Source: Myxococcales bacterium (GTDB lineage: Bacteria; Myxococcota_A; Polyangia; Haliangiales; Haliangiaceae). From it: 64,000 nt of DNA. Below, piece after piece: positions 37,279 through 46,654 of the stretch (its first letter is position 1; each line of letters begins with the position of its first letter). The notes below the pieces were generated by a model. That model made no database searches. It saw nothing but the letters and a program-made list of their open reading frames with translations, and was not told the DNA's origin. Made by a program: the position numbers and the translations under genes. Location of the stretch: the NCBI GenBank assembly GCA_947483555.1, contig CANKMW010000001.1:124001-188000 (forward strand), given 5' to 3'.

Positions 37279-37530
37279 GTGCGCTGCGAGGCCGACGGCT
37301 GGTCAGCCGACGCGGTGGCATGCCTGACCACGGCCGCCAGCGAGGACGAGCTCCAGCGGTGCGTGCTCACCGCGGCGCAGGAGCAGGCGATCTCGAATCA
37401 GATCGATCGCGAGCTGAACCCGGCGATGAAGGCGAGCGAGGACGATGGCAGCGACCAGGGCGGCCGGGGCAAACCACCCCCGCCGCCCGGCGGTCCGGCC
37501 CCCGACGATCCGTGCGGCGGCGGCCCGTGA
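37279..37530 (+). pseudogene. C-terminal remnant of an uncharacterised gene
   Basis: The frame is open from 37240 to 37530. It encodes VVRCEADGWSADAVACL...DELQRCVLTAAQEQAI and then a charged, proline-rich tail. The cysteine spacing and the DGWSxDAxxCL phrase look like the C-terminus of a myxobacterial protein rather than random code, but there is no matching N-terminus or signal. It may be a truncated gene left between the tudor-like gene and puuD. The remainder of the 330-nt gap before puuD holds the heptamer repeat and the puuD promoter. Confidence 0.4.
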
Positions 37531-37547
37531 TCTAGCGGCGCCCTGCA

Positions 37548-37553
37548 TATACT
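37548..37553 (+). promoter_or_regulatory. -10 element of the urate operon
   Basis: TATACT, one base from consensus, ends 9 nt before the ATG of puuD. Transcription would begin at or next to the start codon, so the mRNA may be leaderless. No good -35 is seen at the standard distance. Confidence 0.5.
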
Positions 37554-37562
37554 GGCCCGCAG

Positions 37563-38753
37563 ATGCAGGCCAACGAGCTGCTCGACGTCATCTTCCGCTG
37601 GGCCCACCTGATCGCCGGGATCATGTGGATCGGCAACTCGATGCTGTTCAACTGGCTCGATCGCAACCTGATCGTGCCGCCCGCCGGCGACGGCCACCGG
37701 CGGTCGCAGGGCAAGATCTACATGGTCCACTCGGGGGCCTTCTACGAGGTCGAGAAGAAGCTGCTGGCGCCCGGCGAGCTGCCCGACCAGCTGCACTGGT
37801 TCAAGTGGCAGAACTTCCTGACCTGGCTGACCGGCATCTCGCTGCTGGTGGTCGTCTACTACATGAACGGCGCCGCGTTCCTGATCGACCCGTCGGTGCG
37901 CGCCATGTCGCAGGGCGAGGCCATCGCGATCTCGGCCGGCACGCTGGTGGCGGCGTGGGCGATCTACGACGCGATGTGGATGACGCTCGGCCGCAAGCTG
38001 CCGGGCGTGGCGACCGCGCTGTCGTTCGCGCTGCTGTTCGGCGCCGCCTACGGATTCACGCTCCTGTTCAGCGGCCGCGCCGCGTACATCCAGACCGGGG
38101 TCATGATGGGCACGGTCATGACCGGCAACGTGTGGATGCGGATCCTGCCGTCGCAGAAGGAGCTGATCGCGGCGACCAGGGCGGGCCAGGAGCAAGACCC
38201 GACCCTGTCGCTGCGCGCCAAGCAGCGCTCCATCCACAACAACTACCTGACCTTCCCGTTGCTGTTCATCATGGTCTCGAACCACTTCGCGTCGACCTAC
38301 GGCCATCACCTCAACTGGCTGGTGCTGTTTGCCGTGATGGTGGGCGGTGCCGGCGTGCGCCACTTCATGAACGTGCGCTACGCCGGCAAGGTGTGGCTGT
38401 TCCCGGCGCTGGCGATGGCGGCGATCGGCGTCGGCGGCATGATGGGGGTGACCCGCATCCGCGAGGCGCCGGCGGTGACGATCGAAGGCAACGTCGACTT
38501 CGCACGCGCCCTCGACATCATCCAGAAGCGGTGCGTGCAGTGCCACAGCGCCCGGCCCAGCGATCCGCAGTTTCCGATCGCGCCCGGCAACATCCAGTTC
38601 GACACCCCGGAGCGCATCACCGCCATGGCCGCCCGCATCAAGGACCGCGTGGTGGTCAACAAGACCATGCCGTTCCTCAACCGCACCCAGATGACCGAGG
38701 AGGAACGGGCCGAGCTGGGCAAGTGGGTCGATCTGGGAGCGCAGCTGAGATGA
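37563..38753 (+). CDS. puuD: Membrane urate hydroxylase with cytochrome c domain
   Basis: The 396-residue protein matches PuuD. It has about eight membrane helices with the typical start LLDVIFRWAHLIAGIMWIGNSMLFNW and conserved RSIHNNYLTFPLLFIMVSNHF. After a C-terminal helix comes a single c-type haem domain with CVQCH near residue 324 and a later Met ligand region. PuuD oxidises urate to 5-hydroxyisourate and feeds electrons to the respiratory chain through the haem domain, unlike soluble peroxide-forming uricase. It heads the operon and overlaps allB by 4 nt. Confidence 0.94.
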   Translation: MQANELLDVIFRWAHLIAGIMWIGNSMLFNWLDRNLIVPPAGDGHRRSQGKIYMVHSGAFYEVEKKLLAPGELPDQLHWFKWQNFLTWLTGISLLVVVYYMNGAAFLIDPSVRAMSQGEAIAISAGTLVAAWAIYDAMWMTLGRKLPGVATALSFALLFGAAYGFTLLFSGRAAYIQTGVMMGTVMTGNVWMRILPSQKELIAATRAGQEQDPTLSLRAKQRSIHNNYLTFPLLFIMVSNHFASTYGHHLNWLVLFAVMVGGAGVRHFMNVRYAGKVWLFPALAMAAIGVGGMMGVTRIREAPAVTIEGNVDFARALDIIQKRCVQCHSARPSDPQFPIAPGNIQFDTPERITAMAARIKDRVVVNKTMPFLNRTQMTEEERAELGKWVDLGAQLR

Positions 38754-40093
38754 ACGACCTGCGGGTGGTCCGCTCGCGGCGCGTGGTCACCCCCGATGGG
38801 GTGGCGCCGGCGGCGATCCACATCGCCGGCGGCACGATCGTCGCCGTGGCCCGCTGGGACGACGTGCCAGCCGGCGCCCACCTCGACGACGTCGGCGAGC
38901 TCGCGGTGTTGCCGGGCGTGGTCGACACCCACGTCCACCTCAACGAGCCCGGCCGCACCGAATGGGAGGGCTTCGCCACCGCGACCCGCGCCGCCGCCGC
39001 CGGCGGCATCACGACGCTGGTCGACATGCCGCTCAACTCGATCCCGCCGACCACGACCCGCGAGGCGCTGGCCGCCAAGCGCGGCGCGGCGCGCGGCCAG
39101 TGCGCCGTCGACGTCGGCTTCTGGGGCGGCGTGGTGCCCGGCAACACCGGCGAGCTGGCCGGCATGGTCGTCGACGGCGTCCGCGGCTTCAAGTGCTTCC
39201 TGATCGACTCCGGCGTCGCCGAGTTCGGCTGGGTCGGCGAGCGCGAGCTGCGGCCGGCGATGGGCATCCTGGCCGGACTCGGCGCGCCGCTGCTGGTCCA
39301 CGCCGAGGTCGCCGGGCCGATCGACAGTGCCGCCGCCGCCGTGGCCGGCGCCGATCCACGCCGCTACGCGACCTACCTGGCCAGCCGGCCGCCGGCCGCC
39401 GAGGAGCTGGCGATCGCGCTGGTCACCCGGCTGTGCCGCGACACCGCCGCCCGCACCCACATCGTCCATCACTCGGCGGCCAGCGCGCTCCCGCAGCTGC
39501 GCGCGGCGCGTGCCGAGGGGCTGCCGCTGTCGGCCGAGACCTGCCCGCACTACCTGCGCTTCACCGCCGAGACCATCCCCGACGGCGCCACCGCCTTCAA
39601 GTGCGCACCGCCGATCCGCGACCACGCCAACCGCGAGGCGCTGTGGCAGGCGCTGGCCGAGGGCGTCCTCGAGCTGGTGGCCTCGGACCACTCGCCGTGC
39701 ACGCCGGCGCTCAAGGCGATGGAGGCCGGCGACTTCGTGGCCGCCTGGGGCGGCATCGCCGGCCTGCAGCTGGCGCTCCCGGTGGTGTGGACCGAGGCCA
39801 GTCGCCGCGGCCACACGCTGGTCGAGATCGTGCGCTGGATGTGTGCCGCGCCGGCGCGCCTGGCCGGGCTCGCCGGCACCAAGGGCGCGATCGCCGCCGG
39901 CGCCGACGCCGACCTGTGCGTGTTCGCCGATCAGGAGACCGTGACGGTGACGCCGGCGCTGGTCCGCCATCGCCACGCCGTGACGCCGTACACCGGCGCG
40001 GTCCTGACCGGCCGGGTCCACGCCACCTACCTGCGCGGCCACCGCGTCTTCGACGGCCAGGACGTCGACGGCGGGCGCGGCCGGTTGATCTAG
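38750..40093 (+). CDS. allB: Allantoinase
   Basis: This 447-residue amidohydrolase has the metal ligand motif VVDTHVHLNEPGRTEWEGF, the carboxylated Lys in GVRGFKCFLIDSG, and later ligand histidines in LLVHAE and THIVHHSA. The catalytic Asp lies in ASDHSPCT. It hydrolyses allantoin to allantoate. The ATG is inside the puuD stop (ATGA), and the frame extending further upstream runs through puuD and is not real. Confidence 0.95.
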   Translation: MNDLRVVRSRRVVTPDGVAPAAIHIAGGTIVAVARWDDVPAGAHLDDVGELAVLPGVVDTHVHLNEPGRTEWEGFATATRAAAAGGITTLVDMPLNSIPPTTTREALAAKRGAARGQCAVDVGFWGGVVPGNTGELAGMVVDGVRGFKCFLIDSGVAEFGWVGERELRPAMGILAGLGAPLLVHAEVAGPIDSAAAAVAGADPRRYATYLASRPPAAEELAIALVTRLCRDTAARTHIVHHSAASALPQLRAARAEGLPLSAETCPHYLRFTAETIPDGATAFKCAPPIRDHANREALWQALAEGVLELVASDHSPCTPALKAMEAGDFVAAWGGIAGLQLALPVVWTEASRRGHTLVEIVRWMCAAPARLAGLAGTKGAIAAGADADLCVFADQETVTVTPALVRHRHAVTPYTGAVLTGRVHATYLRGHRVFDGQDVDGGRGRLI

Positions 40094-40099
40094 CCCCGG

Positions 40100-41602
40100 A
40101 TGGAACCCATGTCCGAGCCGACCTTCCTCGATCTTCCCGACCTGGCCTGCGACGACGTCGGCGGCGCCGCGCTGCTGTGCAACGACGAGTTCTTCGCCGA
40201 CAAGGAGAACTTGCTGCGCCCCCACGCCGCCGAGTGGAAGGACCACCTGTACACCGACCGCGGCAAGTGGATGGACGGCTGGGAGACCCGCCGCCGCCGC
40301 GAGGCCGGCTACGACTGGTGCGTCATCCGCCTCGGCATGCCGGGCGTGATCCGCGGCGTCGTGGTCGACACCGCGTTCTTTCGCGGCAACTACCCGGCCG
40401 AGTGTTCGCTCGAGGCCTGCGCCATCGACGACCCGCTCGATCTGGCGGCGCTGGCCGACGCGCCGTGGCTCGACCTCTTGCCGCGCTCGGCGCTCGAGGG
40501 CAACCACCCGAACCGGTTCGAGATCAGGCACGGGCGCCGGGTGACGCACCTGCGCCTCAACATCTTCCCCGACGGTGGCGTCGCCCGGCTGCGCGTCCAC
40601 GGCGAGGTCGCGCCGCGGTGGTCGCGCCTGACAGGGCTGGGCGGCGTGATCGACCTGGCGGCCCTCGAACACGGCGGCTGGGTCGAGTCGTGCAGCGACA
40701 TGTTCTTCGGCTCGCGCAACAACCTCATCAAGCCGGGGCCGTCGCGGACGATGGCCGATGGCTGGGAGACCCGGCGGCGACGCGGCCCCGGCAACGACTG
40801 GGCGATCGTGCGCCTGGCGGCCACCGGCACCGTCGAGCGGCTCGAGCTCGACACCTCGCACTTCAAGGGCAACGCGCCCGGCCACTGCGTCGTCGCTGGC
40901 GAGGTCGCGGGGGCGTGGCGGACGCTGCTGGCCACGCCGCTGCAGCCCCACACCCGCCATGTCTTCGACGCCGAGCTGCGCCGGGTCGGCGCCATCGGTC
41001 GGGTTCGCCTCAGCGTGTTCCCCGACGGTGGCGTGGCCCGCATGCGGGTGTGGGGCCAGCCGTCGGCGCCACGCCCCGAGGCGCTGGCCATGCTCGACCG
41101 CTTCAGCCCCGAGGCGGCGCAGGACGCCTTCCTGCGTTGCTGCGGCTCCCACGCCTGGTCGATCGCGATGGCCAACGAGCGACCGTTCGAGGATCGCGCT
41201 GCGCTGATGCGGATCGGCGACCGCATCTGGTGGTCGCTCGACGAGGGCGCGTGGCTCGAGGCGTTCGCGGCCCACCCGCGCATCGGCGACCGCGCACCGC
41301 CGCTGGCGCTGCCGACCGCCGGCGGCGACCGGCCGCGCTGGGCAGCGCAGGAACAGCGCAGCACCGCGACCGCGACGCCCGAGGTGCTCGCCGCGCTGGC
41401 GGTGGCCAACCAGGCCTACCTCGACAAGCACGGCTTCATCTACATCGTGTGCGCGAGCGGGCGCTCGACGCCCGACCTGCTCGCCGACCTGCTCGCGCGC
41501 CTCGACCACGACCGGGCCACCGAGATCCGCACCGCCGCCGAGGAGCAAGCCACGATCACCCGGCTGCGCCTGGACAAGCTGCTGAAGGAGGTCGTCGTAT
41601 GA
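40100..41602 (+). CDS. Allantoicase fused to OHCU decarboxylase
   Basis: The 500-residue protein contains two enzymes. Residues ~1-330 are allantoicase, built from two repeats each marked by a MxDGWETRRRR motif and a later FPDGGVARxRVxG motif. Allantoicase splits allantoate to ureidoglycolate and urea. Residues ~335-500 are 2-oxo-4-hydroxy-4-carboxy-5-ureidoimidazoline decarboxylase: AHPRIGD with the catalytic His, WAAQEQRS with the conserved Glu, and FIYIVCASGRS. The decarboxylase acts two steps earlier, making S-allantoin. Thus one polypeptide handles steps before and after AllB. It starts 6 nt after allB and overlaps uraH by 4 nt. Confidence 0.92.
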   Translation: MEPMSEPTFLDLPDLACDDVGGAALLCNDEFFADKENLLRPHAAEWKDHLYTDRGKWMDGWETRRRREAGYDWCVIRLGMPGVIRGVVVDTAFFRGNYPAECSLEACAIDDPLDLAALADAPWLDLLPRSALEGNHPNRFEIRHGRRVTHLRLNIFPDGGVARLRVHGEVAPRWSRLTGLGGVIDLAALEHGGWVESCSDMFFGSRNNLIKPGPSRTMADGWETRRRRGPGNDWAIVRLAATGTVERLELDTSHFKGNAPGHCVVAGEVAGAWRTLLATPLQPHTRHVFDAELRRVGAIGRVRLSVFPDGGVARMRVWGQPSAPRPEALAMLDRFSPEAAQDAFLRCCGSHAWSIAMANERPFEDRAALMRIGDRIWWSLDEGAWLEAFAAHPRIGDRAPPLALPTAGGDRPRWAAQEQRSTATATPEVLAALAVANQAYLDKHGFIYIVCASGRSTPDLLADLLARLDHDRATEIRTAAEEQATITRLRLDKLLKEVVV

Positions 41603-41931
41603 TCACCACCCACGTCCTCGATACCGCGCGCGGGGTTCCGGCCCGCGGCGTCCCGGTCCGCCTCGAGATCCACGACGACGGCAGCTGGCGCCAGCTCGGC
41701 GCCGGCGCCACCGACGACGACGGCCGGCTGCGCACGTTGACGCCACCCGGACCGGTCCAACCCGGCCGCTACCGCCTCAGCTTCGACACCGATGCCTACT
41801 TCGAGGCCACCGACTCCGACGGCTTCTTCCCGGTCGCCGAGATCCAGTTCGTGATCACCGACGGCGCGGCGCACTACCACGTCCCGCTCCTGCTCAGCCC
41901 GTTCAGCTACTCGACCTACCGCGGCAGCTGA
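41599..41931 (+). CDS. uraH: 5-hydroxyisourate hydrolase (transthyretin-like)
   Basis: This 110-residue protein begins ITTHVLDTARGVPARGVPV with the active-site His and ends SPFSYSTYRGS, the family's C-terminal tetrapeptide signature. It opens the ring of 5-hydroxyisourate to OHCU, the step right after PuuD. Last gene of the four-gene urate operon, overlapping the previous gene (ATGA). Confidence 0.95.
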   Translation: MITTHVLDTARGVPARGVPVRLEIHDDGSWRQLGAGATDDDGRLRTLTPPGPVQPGRYRLSFDTDAYFEATDSDGFFPVAEIQFVITDGAAHYHVPLLLSPFSYSTYRGS

Positions 41932-41972
41932 GGTTGCTCGGACTCGCCGCCGCGCGGCCCGCCGCCAATCGG

Positions 41973-43313
41973 TCACTTCACGCGGCGGCCGTCGAGGATC
42001 TTGACGAACGAGCGGCCGCGGATCTCCTCGAGCGATAGCCCGGTGGCCAGCGCCTCGTCCTCGCGCACCGCGCCGCACGAGATGCCGCGCAGGAAGTAGT
42101 TGAGCAGACCCTGACCGGTGGCGGCGTCGTCGAACACGTCGCCGACCAGCGTCGCCTGCGCCGCCTTGTCGACGAAGTTCTTGAGCCGGTGCGACGCCGC
42201 GGCCAGTCCCTCGAGGAAGAAGCCGTAGACCGCGCCGTAGCGAGTCGGCAACTGCGCCGGGTGGAGGTCCCAGCCCTGGTAGAAGCCGTTGACCAGCGAG
42301 TGGCGGACGTCGCTGGCGTGCAGCTTCCAGGCTGCGAACACGGCGTCGCGGTTGCCGCGCTTCTGCTCGTCGGTGAGCGGGCCCTTGTGGGGACCAACCG
42401 GCATGATGTTGGTGGCGCCGTCCGACAGCGCCACGCCGGTCTGCGCGAAGGTCACCTTCATCATGTGCTTGGCGAAGTCGCACGCCGGGTGGCTCATGCG
42501 CTGGTGCGCCGCCGTGATGTCGCAGTTGGCGGTGTAGTCGTAGGTGCCGAAGTGCGCCGCCACCATGCGCCCGGCGGCGTCGTCGAGCAGCAGCGGCAGC
42601 ATCGAGCGACCCTTGGGATCGAGGATGCAGTGCGTGGTCTCGACCATGATCTCCATCTTGAGCGTCCCGGGCTCGAGCTCGAGCCGCTCTTCCAGCTCAC
42701 CGAACACCCAGACCAGGGTGCGGACATCGGCGCGGCTGGTGATCTTGGGCAGCGTGACCACGAAGTTGCGCGGCAGCGCGCCCTTGGTCGCGGTGCACAG
42801 CTCGGTCAGGAACCCGTCGAGGGTGCGGATCGAGCGCGCCGCCAGCTCGCGCGAGAACGGCTTGATCCGGATGCCGAGGAAGGGCGGCAGCGTGCCGGCC
42901 TCGAGCCCGGCGGCGACCTCGAGCGCCGCGGCGGCGGCGTGGCCGTCCTCCTCGTCGTCGGAGCGGTTGCCGTAGCCGTCCTCGAAGTCGATGCGGAAGT
43001 CCTCGACGGCCTCGCTGACCAGCTTGGCCCGCACCCGCTCGTACACGGTCGACGCCAGCGCCGCCGGCACGCCGATGACCTCGGCGAACGTCATCGGATC
43101 GGGCGCGTAGGTCTCGAGCGCGCGCACCGACAGCTCGCCGAGCTTGCGCGCGGTGTCGGCGGTGAACAGGTGAGCGCCGCCGTAGACGGTGTGGACCGCC
43201 TGGCGCGCGCCCGAGTCACCGACGTAGCGGGTGGCCACCTCGATCTGGGCCGCGTGCACCTTGGCCAGGGCCTTCGCCATCCGCTTCGCCGACAACGTGG
43301 TTCGAGTCGCCAT
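41973..43313 (-). CDS. DUF6986-type HpcH/HpaI (CitE-like) aldolase
   Basis: The 446-residue protein has a CitE-like TIM-barrel layout. [21 protein letters not shown] resembles the acidic metal-binding loop, [10 protein letters not shown] supplies the strand with a substrate-binding residue, and [13 protein letters not shown] carries the conserved Glu. I match it to the DUF6986 family of aldolase-like proteins. In this place, between urate breakdown and a glyoxylate aminotransferase, it might condense or cleave a glyoxylate-derived acid; this is an inference. Its start is only 23 nt from the divergent aminotransferase start. A second ATG at 43280 would widen the gap. Confidence 0.78.
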   Translation of the reverse strand: MATRTTLSAKRMAKALAKVHAAQIEVATRYVGDSGARQAVHTVYGGAHLFTADTARKLGELSVRALETYAPDPMTFAEVIGVPAALASTVYERVRAKLVSEAVEDFRIDFEDGYGNRSDDEEDGHAAAAALEVAAGLEAGTLPPFLGIRIKPFSRELAARSIRTLDGFLTELCTATKGALPRNFVVTLPKITSRADVRTLVWVFGELEERLELEPGTLKMEIMVETTHCILDPKGRSMLPLLLDDAAGRMVAAHFGTYDYTANCDITAAHQRMSHPACDFAKHMMKVTFAQTGVALSDGATNIMPVGPHKGPLTDEQKRGNRDAVFAAWKLHASDVRHSLVNGFYQGWDLHPAQLPTRYGAVYGFFLEGLAAASHRLKNFVDKAAQATLVGDVFDDAATGQGLLNYFLRGISCGAVREDEALATGLSLEEIRGRSFVKILDGRRVK

Positions 43314-43322
43314 TGGTCGAGG

Positions 43323-43328
43323 TATACA
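43323..43328 (+). promoter_or_regulatory. -10 element for the PucG-like gene
   Basis: TATACA lies 8 nt before the ATG at 43337, inside the 23-nt gap between two divergent start codons. Its -35 would fall within the coding sequence of the aldolase-like gene. Confidence 0.5.
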
Positions 43329-43336
43329 TCACGGCG

Positions 43337-44443
43337 ATGCCACGGGTCTCAGACATCCCATCCCGCCTGTGCCTCGGTCCCGGCCCGTCGCCGGTGCCGC
43401 CGCGGGTGCTGGCCGCGCTCGCCCACCCGACGGTCGGCCACCTCGATCCGGCCTTCCTCGCCTTGATGGACGAGATCCGCGACGGCCTCCGCCGCGTGTT
43501 CGCGACCACCAACCCGATGACGCTGGCGATGAGCGGCACCGGGTCGGCCGGGATGGAGACCGTGATCGTCAACCTGGTCGAGCCCGGCGACCGCGTGCTG
43601 GTCGGCGTCAACGGCGTGTTCGGCGGCCGCCTCGCCGAGGTGGCGCGCCGCGCCGGCGCCGCGGTGACCACCGTCGACGCGCCGTGGGGTCGCGCGCTCG
43701 ATCGCGACCAACTCGCCGACGCCATCGCGCGCCACGCGCCGCACGTCGTCGCGGTGGTCCACGCCGAGACCTCGACCGGGGTCGGCAACCCGGTCGACGG
43801 CCTGGCCGAGCTGATCCACGCTCACGACGGGCTGTTCATCCTCGACTGCGTCACCAGCCTCGCCGGCATGGCCGTCGAGATCGATGCCTGGGGCGTCGAC
43901 GCCGCCTACAGCGGCACCCAGAAGTGCCTGTCGTGCCCGCCCGGTCTGTCGCCGGTGACGCTGTCGCCGCGTGCGGTCGCTCGGCTCGACCGCCGCCGCC
44001 TCAAGGTGCCGTCGTGGTACCTCGATCTCACGCTGCTGCGCTCGTACTGGGGCCAGGAACGCGCATACCACCACACCGCGCCGATCAACATGCTGTACGC
44101 GCTGCACGAGGCGCTGGCGATCGTGCTCGAGGAAGGCCTGGCGGCGCGGTTCGCGCGTCACCGCGCCGCTCACGAGCGGCTGGCGGCGGCGGTCGCCGAC
44201 CTCGGGCTGCCGTTCGTGTCGCAGGACGGCCACCGCCTGCCGATGCTCAACGCGATCGCCGCCCCGGCCGGCGCCGACGAAGCCGCGCTGCGCCGCCGCC
44301 TGCTCGACGAGCACGGCATCGAGATCGGCGGCGGGCTCGGCGACTTCAAGGGCAAGGCGTGGCGCATCGGACTGATGGGCCACGGCGCCACCAGCGCGGC
44401 TGTCGACGCCGTCACCGGCGCGCTGCGGGTCCTGCTGTGCTGA
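43337..44443 (+). CDS. PucG-like ureidoglycine/alanine-glyoxylate aminotransferase
   Basis: This 368-residue class V aminotransferase has the fold-type I landmarks. [18 protein letters not shown] comes at the N-terminus, then the [15 protein letters not shown]-phosphate loop, HAETSTGV, the DCVTSLAGM Asp that pairs with the PLP nitrogen, and the Schiff-base Lys in [13 protein letters not shown]. The sequence fits alanine-glyoxylate or (S)-ureidoglycine-glyoxylate aminotransferases. Next to urate genes it probably removes glyoxylate or moves the ureide amino group. No allantoate amidohydrolase is present, so the glyoxylate role is more likely. Confidence 0.88.
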   Translation: MPRVSDIPSRLCLGPGPSPVPPRVLAALAHPTVGHLDPAFLALMDEIRDGLRRVFATTNPMTLAMSGTGSAGMETVIVNLVEPGDRVLVGVNGVFGGRLAEVARRAGAAVTTVDAPWGRALDRDQLADAIARHAPHVVAVVHAETSTGVGNPVDGLAELIHAHDGLFILDCVTSLAGMAVEIDAWGVDAAYSGTQKCLSCPPGLSPVTLSPRAVARLDRRRLKVPSWYLDLTLLRSYWGQERAYHHTAPINMLYALHEALAIVLEEGLAARFARHRAAHERLAAAVADLGLPFVSQDGHRLPMLNAIAAPAGADEAALRRRLLDEHGIEIGGGLGDFKGKAWRIGLMGHGATSAAVDAVTGALRVLLC

Positions 44444-44498
44444 GGCGCGCTGCGCGTGCGACGGCGTTGGGCTCGTCAGATCAGCAGCCGTGCCGGCC

Positions 44499-45677
44499 TC
44501 ACAGCCGCACGCGCTGCTCGGCGCGGAGCACCGCCAGGGGATAGAGCGTGCCGCGCCAGACGATGCCGCGGTGGCGGCCGCAGGCGAGCGCCGACCGGAC
44601 GACCAGGGCGACGAGGACGAGGTGTCCGACCGGCAGCAGCAGCATCGGCAGCAGGCGGCGGCCGGTGCGCCGGGCCAGGATCGCGGCGGTGACCAGGAGC
44701 GTGGCCAGCGCCGCGGCGCCGAGGCCGCGCACCCAGGCCGGGCCGGCGACCAGCGCGACCAGGGGTCCGAGCGCCATGGCCACGGTGCCGAGCGCCAGGC
44801 CCGCAACGCGATGCCACCGGTAGTGCGCGATGAAACCGAACAGGTTCTTCTCGAAGCCTCGCGCCATGTCGCCCATGGACGAGTACCAGCGCAGTTGCAC
44901 CGCGCCGTCGCCGAGCACGAAGGCGCTGCGGGCGCCGGCGCGGCGCAACAGCAGGCCGAGCCCGACGTCGTCGACCACCTCCATGCGCAGCCAGGAGAAG
45001 CCCTCGCTGCGCTCGAGGGCGGCGCGGCGCACCAGGTTGAACGCCCCGATCCCGGCGTAGGCATCGCACCCGGGCTCACCGATGCGCGCCGCGCGGGTCT
45101 TGCGCAGGAAGCGGTCGCCGACGGCGTCGATCACCGCCTCTTCGAGGATCGTGCGACTCTCCACGTCCGGCATCACGACCAGGTGGTCGATCTCCTCGGC
45201 GACGCAGAGCGCGACGGCGCGGCGCAGCGCCGCCGGTTCGAAGTGGACGTCGGCGTCGGTGAACAGCAACCACTCGCCGGTCGCGGTCGCCGCGCCGACC
45301 TCGAGCGCGTGGACCTTGCCCAGCCAGCCTTCGGGGAGCTGGCTGATGTGGACTGGCTGGACCCGCGGATCGCCCGCGGCGATCCGATCGACGAGCACGC
45401 CGGTCCCGTCGGTGGAGCGATCGTCGACCAGGACCACCTCGAGGTCCGGATAGTCGACCGCGAGCAGGCTCGCGCTCGCCAGCGCGAGCGTCGTCGCCTC
45501 GTTGCAGGCCGCGATCACGACGCTCAGGCGCGGCCAGCTCGCCGGCGGGTCCGCCGCGACGTCGCGCAGATGCCGCAGCCGGCGCGTCTGGTGCAGCGAC
45601 GTCAGGTTGCCGGCGCACCACGCCGCGGAGGTAGCCGCCCCCCACGTCGCGAGCACGACATCGAGCATGCGGATCAT
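44499..45677 (-). CDS. Membrane glycosyltransferase, GT2 family
   Basis: The 392-residue protein has a short N-terminal hydrophobic segment and a GT-A domain with LSVVIAACNEATTLALA, VVLVDDRSTDGT and the metal-binding DADVHF (DxD). A Gln-x-x-Arg-Trp-type motif follows (VQLRWYSSMGD). Three or four C-terminal helices follow. It resembles enzymes that glycosylate carotenoids or hopanoids. It is the last gene behind rnfD with a 44-nt gap, so it may share that operon, though a functional tie is not obvious. A second in-frame ATG lies at 45668. Confidence 0.85.
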   Translation of the reverse strand: MIRMLDVVLATWGAATSAAWCAGNLTSLHQTRRLRHLRDVAADPPASWPRLSVVIAACNEATTLALASASLLAVDYPDLEVVLVDDRSTDGTGVLVDRIAAGDPRVQPVHISQLPEGWLGKVHALEVGAATATGEWLLFTDADVHFEPAALRRAVALCVAEEIDHLVVMPDVESRTILEEAVIDAVGDRFLRKTRAARIGEPGCDAYAGIGAFNLVRRAALERSEGFSWLRMEVVDDVGLGLLLRRAGARSAFVLGDGAVQLRWYSSMGDMARGFEKNLFGFIAHYRWHRVAGLALGTVAMALGPLVALVAGPAWVRGLGAAALATLLVTAAILARRTGRRLLPMLLLPVGHLVLVALVVRSALACGRHRGIVWRGTLYPLAVLRAEQRVRL

Positions 45678-45721
45678 CGTGGCCCGGGGGCGGCGCGGCG
45701 ACTTGATGCAGGTCAAGTGCG

Positions 45722-46654
45722 TCAGCCCCGCGAGCGCTTGGCTCGTGGCGGCGTGATCCGCCGCTCGACCGTGACCCGGTCGAACCACGGCGTGCAGGCG
45801 TTGGCCACCAGCACCGCGAGCACGGCGCCGTCGGGATAGGGCGTGAACTGGCGGATCGCCATGGTCGCGGTGGCGGCGACGGCGGCGAACCCGACCCTGG
45901 CGGTCGCCGACATCGGCGCGGTGACCGGATCGGTGAGCAGGAAGAAGGCGGCGATCAGCGTGCCGCCGGCGAACAGGTGGATCGACGGATCGCCGATCAG
46001 CCACGGCGCGTGGCCGGCGACCCGCGCGCCGCCGGGCAGCACCACGGCGATCAGCGCGATCGTCGACAGGTAGGCGAGCGGAACCCGCCAGTCGATCGTG
46101 CGCAGCACGACCAGGATCAGGCCGCCGAGCACGATCGTCCACGGCGCGGCCTGGCCGACGCAGCCCGGGACGTCACCGAGGATGAGGGCGCTCCAGCCGG
46201 GGGCGGTGGCGCCGACCTCCTTCGAGAGCGGGCTGGCCGCGGTGACCGCGTCCCAGCGCCACATCGGAGCGAAGAAGTGCGCGGGTAGCACCACCATCAG
46301 CACCGCGCGCGCCAGCGCGGCCGGGTTGAACGGGTTCTTGCCCAGGCCGCCCCACGGCGCCTTGCCGAGCCCGATCGCGGTCGCGCCGGCGAGCGCGGCG
46401 AGCCATGGCGGCGTGGTCGCCGGCAGCAGCAGCACGACGATCACGCCGCTGACCACCGCGCTGCCGTCGCCGAGCTGGCGGCGGTGAACCAGCGCCTCGA
46501 TCGCGACCGCGCCGGCAACCGCCGAGACGATCATCGCGGCTGCCGGCGCGCCGAGTCGCACCACGGCCGCGATCAGCGCCGGGGTCGCGGCGATCAGGAC
46601 CTGGATCATCAGGCCGCGCGTGGACTGCGGCGAGCGCAGGAACGGGCCCTTCAC
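45722..46654 (-). CDS. rnfD: RnfD/NqrB-like membrane subunit
   Basis: The 310-residue protein has about nine helices and the RnfD/NqrB hallmark LGKNPFNPAALARA near residue 105. The usual covalent FMN site is S/T-G-A-T; here the equivalent place (residues 135-142) reads DAVTAASP, with Ser where the flavinylated Thr normally sits. LLTDPVTAP near residue 250 is also conserved. RnfD carries electrons across the membrane via FMN. The GTG start overlaps the preceding gene by 4 nt (GTGA). Confidence 0.88.
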   Translation of the reverse strand: MKGPFLRSPQSTRGLMIQVLIAATPALIAAVVRLGAPAAAMIVSAVAGAVAIEALVHRRQLGDGSAVVSGVIVVLLLPATTPPWLAALAGATAIGLGKAPWGGLGKNPFNPAALARAVLMVVLPAHFFAPMWRWDAVTAASPLSKEVGATAPGWSALILGDVPGCVGQAAPWTIVLGGLILVVLRTIDWRVPLAYLSTIALIAVVLPGGARVAGHAPWLIGDPSIHLFAGGTLIAAFFLLTDPVTAPMSATARVGFAAVAATATMAIRQFTPYPDGAVLAVLVANACTPWFDRVTVERRITPPRAKRSRG

